Of a DNA stretch of 64,000 bases, positions 34,201 to 45,500 are shown in pieces (position 1 is the stretch's first letter; the number at the start of each line of letters is the position of its first letter). The stretch lies in the NCBI GenBank assembly GCA_008828725.1, contig MEHQ01001742.1, forward strand, positions 1-64,000, read 5' to 3'. The notes beneath the pieces are model-generated. The model was not told the origin of the DNA. It did no database searches and was given only the letters and a program-made list of their open reading frames with translations. Both the position numbers and the translations under genes were made by a program. Source of the stretch: Saccharina japonica. Taxonomy: Eukaryota; Sar; Phaeophyceae; Laminariales; Laminariaceae.

Positions 34201-37200
34201 TTGCTTCAATTATCCACAGTTGGATTGCCGTTACCACATGGCAAGCGGAGGTCCGCGTCCAAATGCTACAAAAGTGCTGCCCCCCCCCGGCCTTTCACGC
34301 CGTGGTTTCTACCCCAGCTGCACGGCTGGTCTGCACTGGGCCCGACGCTTTCTTGCCCCCAAAACTTGTGTGCAGTACGGATAAACGCGGCTTGTGGAAT
34401 CCCGCACGATTCCACACGGCTGAATCAACTCAGCATAGGGCTCATGCGTGAAGCAAAAGCGTACACGAGACATCCACACACTGCGTGCTGTTGTTCATGG
34501 CTTTATTTGCCCTACCTCAGCCTTTGGGTCGTAGATGATATGGTGACGAAACGTTAGCCGAGCTCTCTTGTACTGTGCCCAGTATCCTTCCGGAACGGTA
34601 AACTTGGAAGCGTTCACGGCGCGAATAATCTGTCCACAATCGAGCAAGAGGTGGCGATGATCAAGACACAGCGACATGATCTCAGCAGCCTACGAATATA
34701 CGAAGCACATTATTAGCGTTGAAGTGGTCGTCCTTTCGAGACATCGCTCTCTTTGGAACACCGCAGCAGCCTAAACTACAAGCCAGACATACTGCGCTGA
34801 TCCTAAACGCCGTTCGCGCCGAGCACACGGAGTGGGTCATCCAAAGTGAAGGTTTGCGATACGTGCCTTACAACGGTTTAACAGAATCGTCCACAGCAAG
34901 CCCTACATGGCGTAATGGTGACACGCAGTAGAAACACTCATATCTTCAACCGTGAACATCGTCCAACCAAAACAACCGGACAGGGAAGAAGCTAACTGTC
35001 CCAGGATCACTATTCTCCCTCGAGAAGGGTTCCGTTGTAGTCAGCCCATGTACCGTTTTCGCAAGCTCCGCACTATCTCCAACACTCAGTGTCTACACGC
35101 GGCAGTCGCGCTTATGATAATTGGCATCATGCTCAGCGTTTGGGGAACCCTCACTTTCAGACCTAAGCATTGAAAGTCGCACCGTGACTCGAGCGCATGA
35201 GAGTCCACCCCCTTCAGCACGATCGGGGCTTACCTTGTCAAGGCTCCGATGTTTGCTAACGAGCTTGTGCGCGGTTGCGATGCCTAGCCCTTTGACAGCA
35301 CTGGTGATGTAGTCACATCCCACCAGTAGGCAGAGATCCAGAAACTGTGAAGCGGAATAATGCCGACGGGAGGAGGTCTCTTCGCGAGCGGAGCATGGGG
35401 TACAAAGGTGGTTTCTGATATTCTGATATTATCCTACGGTTGGCACGAAAACACATGTTATCCGCCGAAGCATCCTAAGTAACTGATTTGTTTCGGATGA
35501 GTAACTGCCATAACGCTTCGATTTGGCAGTGGCAGCTAGCCCCGCCGCTGCGTGCATTCGTTCGTAGTTGGAATGGGGGAAAACAGAAGCGGCCATCGTC
35601 TCCGCACGCTGCATGTGCAGGATAGCGTGCCAACCTTTGAGCACGAAATACGCCATCTCACGCACCACCCGATCGCTTGGTCAGCCACAGGCACACTACG
35701 ATTCAAAGGAGAGACGCTCCTTCTCCCAGACTCCCAATGAAGTGCCTTTACGGCTTCGGCTGAGAACTCAACGGCCAACCATAAAGATAAAAATAATGTA
35801 TAATATCAGCACGGCCAGCAGTGGCCACGTGCTTCCGGTTGGGAAGTTAAAGAGGGCGTTCGCTCACCATGCCGTTTTTCCAGTTGCACAGCGACAATGG
35901 CGTGTTTGCCGCCAGGTTCCGCAGCTGAATCTCCTGCCCAAGGCCTTCGTTGTCCATCTTGAACAACACCTAACAGGCGCCATGACAGAGATGGCACGTT
36001 ATGCAGCGCAAACATTCATGCGCTTGAATATCATGACTCATTTTTGCAAACATACCGCCCGTCTGACTCGAGCCGTCCACTCTGGAGAGGAAACGACATC
36101 CACAATGGCTGCTGTGTGGGTAAGTTGCACAAAATTGGCATGGGGGCGGCTGTCCGGCAAAAAGAATACCACTCTGGGCGGAGATATAATAAACGTTTAG
36201 ATATTAATATGAAGACCAAGCGATCCATATATTTACGCCCAGAGTGGTAACAACTTACAAATAACAGCATCAGCTCGCGAGAGAACAACTATGAAAGAAT
36301 CGCATGTTTCTCACCCCGGCGCATTCCCGAATATCGATATTGGCATGTACTGTACGTTGGAATATACGCAACCCCGGCTAACCGGTGGGATGGTGAAAGG
36401 GGGTGCAATAGAATCCAGCGCTGTGCCTCAAGTGTAAAATATTTAGAGCACAGAAGAGGCCCTGGTGCGTCAACTCGAAATCATAGATACGGTAGGTGAA
36501 TGCTCGAACACATAAGGTACTTCTTCAGCGCGGGGCGTATTCCGAGCGCCCCCCAGGGAATGGACGGCGTAGGATGCGTTAAGTTTGCCGATAGTGACGC
36601 TGGCAGTATAATTGAGCTGTACGTAGCAGTCTGTGCCGCGAGGTCGATTGGTTACATGCCACCTGACACCTGGTATAACGTACAGCGAGTTACGGGCAGC
36701 TGCTCTTCATGTCAGGCAGAAAGCTTCAGTCCTTCGAGTTTAGCAGAGAAGCCGTGGTATTGCGCGACCGTCCCGTTGCTCACGTACGCCGAGTTAGACA
36801 ACGCCATTTACTCTGCTCCTCCCCTTTTATCTTCGGTGGCTGCTACTTCTGTCGATTATACGCGCTATAGGATGTCACAACAAAAACAACCGATACTACG
36901 AATGTATTTCACGATACCGCCTCCTTGTGAGGAACAAGGCACATAACGGCCAACTGTAATTCCCATTGAGTCAATTGCTAATACCACCACCATTACCTTC
37001 TTGCATCCGTACGGAAGGCAGTCTGAGTCCTCCGTTATCACGACGTCCACCGCCCCGGATCGACTGAGATACGCCAACTGCGCGTCTGCTTCGTAGGGCG
37101 CCACAATGAGTTTTACCCCAGCACGCCGGAGCTCCTTTTTGCACATGTATCAAAACGGACGGCAGATTCAAGTTTGGTGTTAGAACTTTGATTGTAGACG

Positions 37201-40200
37201 GGGTGCAGCTTCAATATAGGCAGCAGAAACTCTGTGGTACGCTCTAACTAAAAATAATTATTGCGTTGACGTTCCGGATAAGTCAGCGCCGCTCGCCCAC
37301 GTAAATAAAGCATGCTCATGTGCTGAATCAACCCACCTGAGACAGAGAAGGCGCGGGATATTCTCGGCTGGCACTAAGACGACTACCCACATACTATTTG
37401 AAACGCCTGCAGGTGCGAACGGGCGGAACTCCAAATCTCGCTCGAAAGCAAGGCAACAGTCGTCTAAAAAGCGCCCTACAACGACGGTTCAAAGTTCTTG
37501 TGGAATACACCAAGCTTTTCGCGTAATTTCGGGCACCCGTGTGATCCAAGGTCGAGAATTGTTACCTTGATAAGCTTGAAAGCCATTTCATGCGTGACCG
37601 CAACAGCCTTAGAAAAGTGTTGAGCTGCAGCGCCCGCCTCTCCCACCGCCAGTGCCGCATTACCCTTGCTCCTCGCTGAATCCCGGTTCCTGAGACATTA
37701 TTATCAGCCGGGGAGGGCCGCAAGCCATGCCGTCATACATCAGCCAACTTATTTTGGAAACCGCGTGTAAGTGAGCAGCAGTCATCCCTTGTGGCCGAAA
37801 GCTCTGAGACGTTCACAGTACCCTCTCCCCGGATAACACCGACAAGCTGCTAGTATAACTCTATCACACAAACACACGGTGTATCCACTCTGCACCAGCA
37901 AGGTAGGGCATACCGGTAGTCGTCGCCGAGTTTTAAATATTTTGGACCTCTGTCGATACCGCGACCCACCGTCTGCGCTCCATGTGCTTGCTTCCTTTCA
38001 TCGGCAGGCTAGCTCCATCGAACACCATGATCGGCTCGATATCATGGCCTCGTAGGAGGTTAACCCGCTTCATGCAGAAAGTGACGTACCTGGTCCAAAC
38101 AGGATATTAGAGAGTAGCGGAGGGCACTCGCACGGGTTGGATACATGTAATGTGACTGGAAGGCACTGTATGTAGTACAAACATGCCAGACGTCGAAAAC
38201 GTATTATACTTGCCGCATGAATACTTGTGAGGAGAGCCGGGATTCCTTCGGCGGCAGCGGGAAGTCCACTGTCGACCCCTTAAAAGTCGTGAAATCGTAC
38301 TACACTATCACTATTGATAACTACTATACCACCTATACTATTATGACTTTGACTTTCCTTGGCGACTTTGATGAGTGTATACAGAGGTACGATGACATAA
38401 AGCAGTACACATGACCATTCCGATGTCTTTGCTAGGAGCAGGAGGCAACGACCAGTGCTGGCGCAAAGCTCGTTCGTTCCCAGTTACGGTGCCTAGGAAG
38501 AGCAATCGTATAGCGTGCGCCAGCCGTATTCAACAACCGCCGCTGGCGGGTACGGTTACAGTTAGGGTCTAGAATCAATAATTTTTAGACGTGAAATTCA
38601 ACATTTTTTTGTCCGGGGATCTTTAAGCTGGTAAAAAACGTCATTCACGATCAGCCAATCAGCAATGGGGAGAAAAGTGAAATTTCACCATAAAGGCCCA
38701 CTCAAATCAGCTCATTCAAATTTCGTGAATGCATCTCCTATCTCCTCTCTTTCAGACAGCCCGAGAGCTAGACCTAGAGCTTGACTTGTACAAGCAAAAC
38801 ATGTTTTTAACTGCTTGGCTGCCGCAAAAAACAAATTGATGCTCTTCACCGGGTGTAGAACATAGAGCAGCAACACACGGACGCTTGAGCGTGAGCTGGC
38901 CGCACTTTACTGCTGTTGGAACACAGAGCTCGATGGCCGGCAGCAGGCCAGTGCACCCCCTGGGGCCGGGCGTGCAACAGGCCGCGACTTCTGGAGAAGA
39001 ACCAGCTGGTGGCCCTGCAGCAGCTCCACCTATCTTCGGTCATCGCCTCGGGTGCGCATTGCACGTCCTGCACCTCGCCGTGACTGCGGGGATGGCCAAT
39101 CCCTTCTTCATGGGTCCTCAAGGCGTGGGCAGTTGGCACGAGTGGAAGCACGACCACTTGGTGGCGCTTCTCGGCTGTGTCTGGTACAATATCAGCCGAT
39201 CTAACGCTGGCAATGCAACGTTCCGTCAGTTTCAAAACCTGATAGCGGAGCACTTCCCAGAGGATATTTGGAAACACAAGTGTGTGAGGCCTGCCGAGAC
39301 TCGATGGATGGTGGTCTGGGAGGGAGCCGTAATTATGTTTGACCGGTGGGAGGAGCTCAAGTGGCTATTTTGCACGTGGGTGGCAGAGAGCCTGCTCGCT
39401 ACTCCAATCACCAAGTACTGGTTGCAAGGGGCATACATGCCTGTTTTCCCTTACTCGTCGTACTTCCCTGGGGCCATCTTTTGTTTCCCATTTCGAAGGC
39501 AAATTTCTTGTTGATCGAAAAACGGGCAAGAGCCTATTTTCTAATCGAAATTTCTCGACGGCTACTGAATGAAATTAGTTGCGGGTTGCTTTGCTGTGGG
39601 GACCATATCCCGACGCAATACATTGTGTCATTAGTTTCTACATCAACGTGAGACAAGTGTTGCAAGACATACGCAAAAAAACATGTTATTCCGCCTAAAA
39701 AAGCGCCAGAAAAAAAAAATATAGCTAAAGGTGACACAATCTCCTGCGTCTATACCAGCCAGAGGTATACGTCGTGTGTCAGCGTCCAACTCGTCTCCAC
39801 CTCTGAGAATATTCCGATAGAAGCTGTACCGTTGACGTAGTGTAAAACCAAGTAATTAAGGATTTTCGATGCTATTTTGGCATTTTTATTTTGTCCTGTT
39901 TTTAAAATCTTCAGAGTGGTAGTTTCGAATAGCCTGCTACGTTTTTGGGTCAAAACCGGCTTTGATTCCGAAACCTAACAGTGCTGCCGTTCACAGCAAC
40001 TACGAAATGCGGGGCGTAAAAGGCGTAGGTATATGGAGCAATCGCCCAGTGTAGTACCCGATCCCGAGAGAGACAGGTATGTCGTGCATGCCTAGTAGTT
40101 TTTCGGAGCAAAACCCAAATGGACTAATATGCAGTTACTTGTTACTCCGCTTCCAAGTCACACTGCTGGCGCTATTGATAGTGACAATAAAACTTTACCG

Positions 40201-42075
40201 ACACTGGACGGAAAACGGGCTATGCCCCCTTCGTAGCGATTTCGACAACTCCACCGCTTCACCAGGATGGGCAATACTTCGACAGCGAGTAGACGTGTAA
40301 ATTTGGCACATGTTGAGTTCTAGAACTCTAGTACCTGGTATCTGCTTGATGTGGGTAACATGCGCAAATGCAGGATTTTCGTCGAATGTCTCCTGTATAC
40401 ACTCGTAGGACTATGCGCTCTGACGTCGCCAAAGAGCACGGCACAGCAACGCGACGACGGGATTGCACTGTTAGCTTGCTTGAAGTTCCGCGTACGAATT
40501 TTGGCCACAAATCGTCAAAGTGCTCGCTACCTTCCTGTAAAAACCTTCCAACCCATGCATGGTACCTGGTAGCAAGTACCTCACACTATCCAACACCGCA
40601 GACGGACTTCAAACACCAGCCCTCGGCACAAAATGTTTCCAGTTCCTCTATATGTCGTAGCAGGCCCTCGGTCTGCCTTCGCTCTTTAAAGCTAGAGCTG
40701 TAGGCAGACTATGTCCATCCCTTATACTCGTACTCGTACGCGTATCTCGTTCGCGACGACGATCTGGGTTAGGGGTTAGGATTAGGGATATACGGAGTAT
40801 GAACCAATTGCCTCAAGCACTCCAGAGCATTGTAGGCGTCGGAAAGAGGATATATCTACTACAGACTAGTAGTATCAGCTGCGTGTGTTATACGTAGCTG
40901 GAGTAGCTTGATACGGCACGCTCACATATACGCATACAGCTAGTAGAACCTAACAGCAATGCCTGGTACCAGTACATGTGTTGTGTCGCTTCTTCTTGTT
41001 TGTACATTATGTTGGGGAACTGTCAATCATTCTGGACCCCACCCGCGGGCTTTTGTTTCGGGTTTCCATTCTGCAAACGCTCGTTACCTGGTCATTGACC
41101 TGGTACCTGGTAACTTTTAGTACTTTCTTCGTGGACACGTGCCGGATGGTAACGATGAGCAAAAGTAAGTGATGCTCAAGTATACGCAACGCATAACGCA
41201 AAGCATAACAGCTGTACCGCAGTACGGGGATGGTGAATCACTCACTCAATCAATCAATCAATCAACCAATATCAATCAAACCCAGGGTGCCATTGGGTCG
41301 AGGTACCTTGAAGAAAACGATGTTGCGTACGTACTGGTATATACCCTGGTACGTGGCAGGTACGGCAGTAAAGTGACGCCTTGCGCTTCTCAACGCACAA
41401 AATGAAATGCGCCACCCCTATACGTACATGGCTGGATACTTTTTCGCCCTAGGCTAGCGAGATGATACTTGTTAGATAAGCAAGCCCTGCATCTGTGGAA
41501 ATTCCAGAACCCACTCACTTGTCGGTGGGTACACCGGTACAAAGCTCCGTCCCGCAGCTGAAAGCTCCGCGATGAAGCCTAACGGACAGGGACAGGGCAG
41601 AAAAGCATGAAGCAGTTACACCAGTGGTGCTACGTACAACATCCCAGCGCCGCCACTACATCAGTGTGACGTATCAGCACGCCATGAATCAGATGCGAAG
41701 CCTTGCAACAATAAGAGCGTCCTGCGATCAAACCGGCGACGCACGCAAGGTGCTGCCCTGAAGCAACACAAGTACGAGCGAGGTGCTTACTCCATGGTTG
41801 CTTCGCTGACGGTTGGCTATTTCACCGTGTGAATTTGTTCGCAGTACGTGTACTCGTACGTCAAGTCCGACGCTCGTGGGGATACACGCTCGAAGCATAC
41901 TGGTGTTGGGCATGAAACAAGGCAGCAATACATCCATATTCAGGGCTTAGACAGCGGACGCGATTCAAACTTACCAACAGTAGGCATCGACCCCAACAGT
42001 GAGGCCCCGGTATTGGCTGATGTGGATCGGATATGTCACACTCTTGAGGGCACCCAGCAATCCTGGGATGCCCAT
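31241..42075 (-). CDS. EXO1: Exonuclease 1 (XPG/Rad2-family 5' nuclease)
   Basis: EXO1 resects 5' ends in mismatch repair and recombination in the nucleus. Twelve exons join in frame to 939 residues: 41975-42075, 41519-41578, 37970-38089, 37566-37689, 36997-37134, 35868-35969, 35752-35766, 35234-35344, 34516-34629, 33954-34047, 32417-33627 and 31241-31870. Catalytic acids fall at canonical numbers: D30 (GVDAYCW), D78 (VFDGASLP), E150 and D152 (APYEADAQ), D171 and D173 (TEDSDC); the GCDY Asp is at 231, with [11 protein letters not shown] as the helix-hairpin motif. Exon 7 is a 15-nt microexon (FSAEA), inferred because exons 6 and 8 otherwise skip the short FTHEQ-like segment. After about residue 330 the protein is low in conserved motifs (403 residues in one exon, then 209), like the disordered C-terminus of other EXO1s. 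Intron 2 (3429 bases) and intron 11 hold antisense coding remnants. The start of the last exon could differ slightly. Confidence 0.93.
31986..32258 (+). pseudogene. Unrecognised coding-like remnant antisense in EXO1 intron 11
   Basis: The plus frame reads [20 protein letters not shown]...[22 protein letters not shown] and ends at a TAG. Composition (Trp, Cys, aromatic spacing) is protein-like, and no start codon or partner exon is obvious. It overlaps most of the 546-base EXO1 intron 11 and part of the last EXO1 exon, on the opposite strand. I cannot name the family; a decayed mobile-element ORF is the likeliest source. Confidence 0.3.
36167..36249. mobile_element. Miniature inverted-repeat element in EXO1 intron 5
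   Basis: An 83-base palindrome-like unit. TACCACTCTGGGCG at 36167-36180 is the perfect inverse of 36236-36249, and the arms continue inward for about eight more bases with two mismatches. The centre is AT-rich. Confidence 0.55.
38885..39514 (+). pseudogene. Transposase-like coding remnant antisense in EXO1 intron 2
   Basis: A 209-codon plus-strand frame contains [35 protein letters not shown] and [15 protein letters not shown]...WEELKWLF. The order of an early Cys/His-Leu segment, then PAETRW, then a Trp-rich helix resembles the middle of hAT-like transposases. I do not see a complete catalytic triad or a BED finger, and the frame's last part (after about 39440) looks random. It lies inside the 3.4-kb EXO1 intron 2 on the opposite strand. 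It is a fragment of a mobile element or a domesticated relative; the family call is tentative. Confidence 0.4.
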
Positions 42076-42542
42076 GGTGCCGAGTAGAGCGCACCCTCTT
42101 CCAGCCAACGGGAGGAGATGGATAGAGCAACGAAGCTGATCCCAACTCCTCTACATGCAGGATTGGAGTTTCCTCACCAGATACCACCCCTACCCTCTGT
42201 ACGGGTATAGCAGCTGAAGGCCGTCGTGCTCGTACTCTTGACTATTACGAGAACTGTACTCTCGTACAACTGCTAACTGCTGTAGTACTCTCTGTACTCT
42301 CTTGGTTCGCTTTTTGAAAAATGTTTTTGTATAGACCTGGATGGCGTATAGGTTCTAGACTTTGGAACATGGTTCTGGTTCGCCGTCGCGTCCACGGCTC
42401 ACACCGCACACACGGCGGTACCAACACAACCATTTCTTCTCTCGGTCTGGCTCTTGTCACTTGTGCCCGCCCCGGCCGCCGCCTACTTTTGCAGCACTGC
42501 TGTTCCCTCTCTGCAGCGATCAGTTCAGAGGCTCCAAGTACT
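42076..42542. promoter_or_regulatory. Shared divergent promoter region, EXO1 / dihydroorotase
   Basis: The EXO1 ATG (42075, minus) and the dihydroorotase ATG (42543, plus) are 467 bases apart, head to head. The dihydroorotase frame is open upstream to 42321, so part of this may be coding if translation starts earlier. TACTCTCTGTACTCTC and similar CT-rich words lie near 42280-42302. Confidence 0.5.
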
Positions 42543-45500
42543 ATGGCAAGCAGGGTAGAGATCACCATTCCTTCGGCAGACGATTTCCATCACCACTTTC
42601 GCGATGGGGAGGTGTTGAAGGACACGGTGCAGCACGCGTGCAGGATGTTTCGACGAGCGGTGAGATAGAGAACACTTGCAGCTGCTGCCATGGCCTTGGC
42701 TTGCTAAATCACTTGCTGGTTACCCCTTTCTTTGATCTCACATCTTCTGACGAGGGGCGCTATATGTCTGTATCATATGCCGTCCACATCTCTTGTTTTT
42801 CACTACCTCTGTACGTATACGAATTGGTTGTTGCAGATCGCGATGCCCAACCTCAAGCCACCTGTGACGACAACAAACGAGGCACTGGACTATCGCCAAG
42901 TGAGTACGTACGCAGCAGCCGCCCTCTACAGTATGTATGTGCATGCGCTGTCTCCGGTGCTCGTCGTTGCAGGATAGGCATACCGTGTCACGAGTGCGAG
43001 TCTTGAAGTACTGTCTTCGTAGTCGTCCCTGTTGATAATACCACGGATACATTCGGTATCCTGGTACCAGGTATGATACGTCACTACTGCTGTACTGGTA
43101 CCTGGTACGTATATGCCAGGTATACCAGGTACGTATGATACCAGTACCGCACAGCAGCTATCCCGTAGTCTACGCACAACTCGCCTACATGATCCCACTT
43201 CTGACCAAACGGACCAACTCTGTGTGTGGACGAGCGTGCGCTATCTAGCAGACGGACTCACAAAATCTTGCGTGCCCTCAATTGATTTTGCCGTTCGCTC
43301 TGCAGCGCATCCTCGCATGCGTGCCAGACGGGATGGACTTCACCCCTTTGATGACGCTGTACATGACTGACAAGTCAACGTGAGCACGTATACCGACCTA
43401 CCGGTAACAGGTATCTGGTTCGTACGAAGTACCCTGGAAAGTAAGCTTAAGGTTGCCTACCTCTCTCGGTCCACGGCCGTCGTGTGTTGTCAGCGATGGC
43501 TTAACCCCTTTCAAGGGATATAAGGGATATAAGGGATAGCGACCAAAACAATAATAACTTTTGGGTGTCATCAACCGTCTATTCATACGACTAGCGTTAG
43601 CGCCCAGCATTACGGGAAGAATCTTGTTGCACCCATGCCGTGCGACTCCTTGCGTTGTAACTTGGTCACCACTTTGTATCCTTCTCCAATCACGCAGTGG
43701 CTGTTACTGTATTCGTCACTTTTTATCGTCAATTTCCCCCTCTCAAGCCCCGAAAGGGTTAACAACCACAGCCATGCCACATTATTAATAGCTACATACG
43801 AGTACGCAAATAGCGTGTTACATTATCTACGAACGAATACGGAACCTTGAACAGGCTGGGCAGAAAGTGACGCAGGAAGCGTCGAACTCATGGTCGATTT
43901 GCTTACGATACGTATATATGTGGTCGTATCATTGCCTTAGGGCGCTATGCTGCTAGTCTGGACTCTGGACTGCAGTCTTGTGTCTGTGGTATATACCTAT
44001 AACACAACTGACATTGCGCAGTGTTTTTAATACAGAGTATTAAATAAGTAAGTGTCGCTTTCACTGCTGGGTAAAGAGTACGTTCCACCTTTTACTACGT
44101 GGTGCGGATGTCTCACAAGCATGTAGATATCGAAAGCATGCAGCACAGGAAAGTGCAAAACAGCGTTGAATTTGGCTTCTGCACCACTGATTCTTGGAGG
44201 CGGGAGGCAAGAGTTGACGAGCAGGGTTATCGGTCGCAATGAGCTCCTGACCAGCAGTCCAGAAACCCCCCCTCTTCCCTCCTTGCACGGCGCACGACAT
44301 TTGTTCTCGTATGTTTGTCCGTGACAGGCCGGAAGAGATACGGAAGGCCAAAGCTAGTGGCCATGTTTATGCCGTTAAGCTCTACCCTGCAGGTGAGACT
44401 GGCACGTTGTCTCTCTGCTCGCTGTTCAATTGGGCGCTTGGACTCACTAGATGACGGGTCTAACCCGGACTGCTGTATGTGTGTTGGGTTACGCAAATGA
44501 AGCGTATCTCTACGATTGTTGGCTCGACCGCCCGTTACAGCATAAAATTAAGGCGCAACACAACACCACCGCCGTGAGCGCAATAGGCGATTAAGTATTT
44601 TCTTGACACCGTGGTTTGACGGCTCCCCCCGCTGCGGTTGATATAACTGCAGTTGCATAATTTTTCGTGCCAACACCATGTTGCGTCAGTAGAGCTTTTC
44701 ACGCGCTCACCACATGTGGAAACAGTAATGAATCGTGTTATTAATAGGCGCCGGCATGTTGTTCCGATGAGAAGAACAAGGTTCGAAGAACTCCAAGTAT
44801 CTACGATTTACTGCGTATCACGTACTGGTATAGTATATCTGTCCGCAAGCCTGTTGACCAACCAGCAGCGGTGCATGTTGTTCTCTTGCCATGCACGCCA
44901 CAGGGGCTACCACAAACTCGGACTCAGGTGTGACGGACTTAGCCAAGGTAGCCCCCGCCATGGAGGTGGGTACTATCACGGTCTCGACTCTAGCTCTTGC
45001 GCCCGTGTTATCGAGGTACTCACATGTTTCGAGTAGTACATGCGAGCTCAGTTTCATTGTTGGGTTTTATTTTGAGTGTTGAACTATTATAGATTACGTG
45101 TTACAATGAGTATTTAGTGGAATGTGTTGGTACTTTGGTTGAGGTTAATGTTCACAAAATATTTGCTTACGCGCCGTTTGGCGGTCTATTGCCTATTCCT
45201 CGATGCCTGCACGATTACTCAGATGGCCTCGAGACGCCACGTGTTTTCATGCGCATAGTGCTACAGTTGGCAGAGTGAAAGCCCTGACAGGATTTTTTGG
45301 TGCGCTCTGTGTTTGATGATTTTTTCAGGCGATGGCGGAGGTGGGGATGCCGTTGCTGATACACGGGGAAGTGACTACGGCAGGGGTCGACATATTCGAC
45401 AAAGAAGCTAGGTTCATCGAAGAAGTGATCAAGGTGAATGCACTTGCTACTCTTTTGCTGCTGCCGTTGCGTTCTGCGAGCGAGGGCCTTCACGAACACA

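Noticed and set aside
36500..36946. 148-codon plus frame opposite EXO1
   Set aside because: It lies in EXO1 intron 5 and ends just before exon 5; no conserved pattern on this strand.
44281..44500. Coding frames on the minus strand opposite dihydroorotase exon 4
   Set aside because: They are antisense shadows; the plus-strand exon is fixed by K102 and by splice phase.
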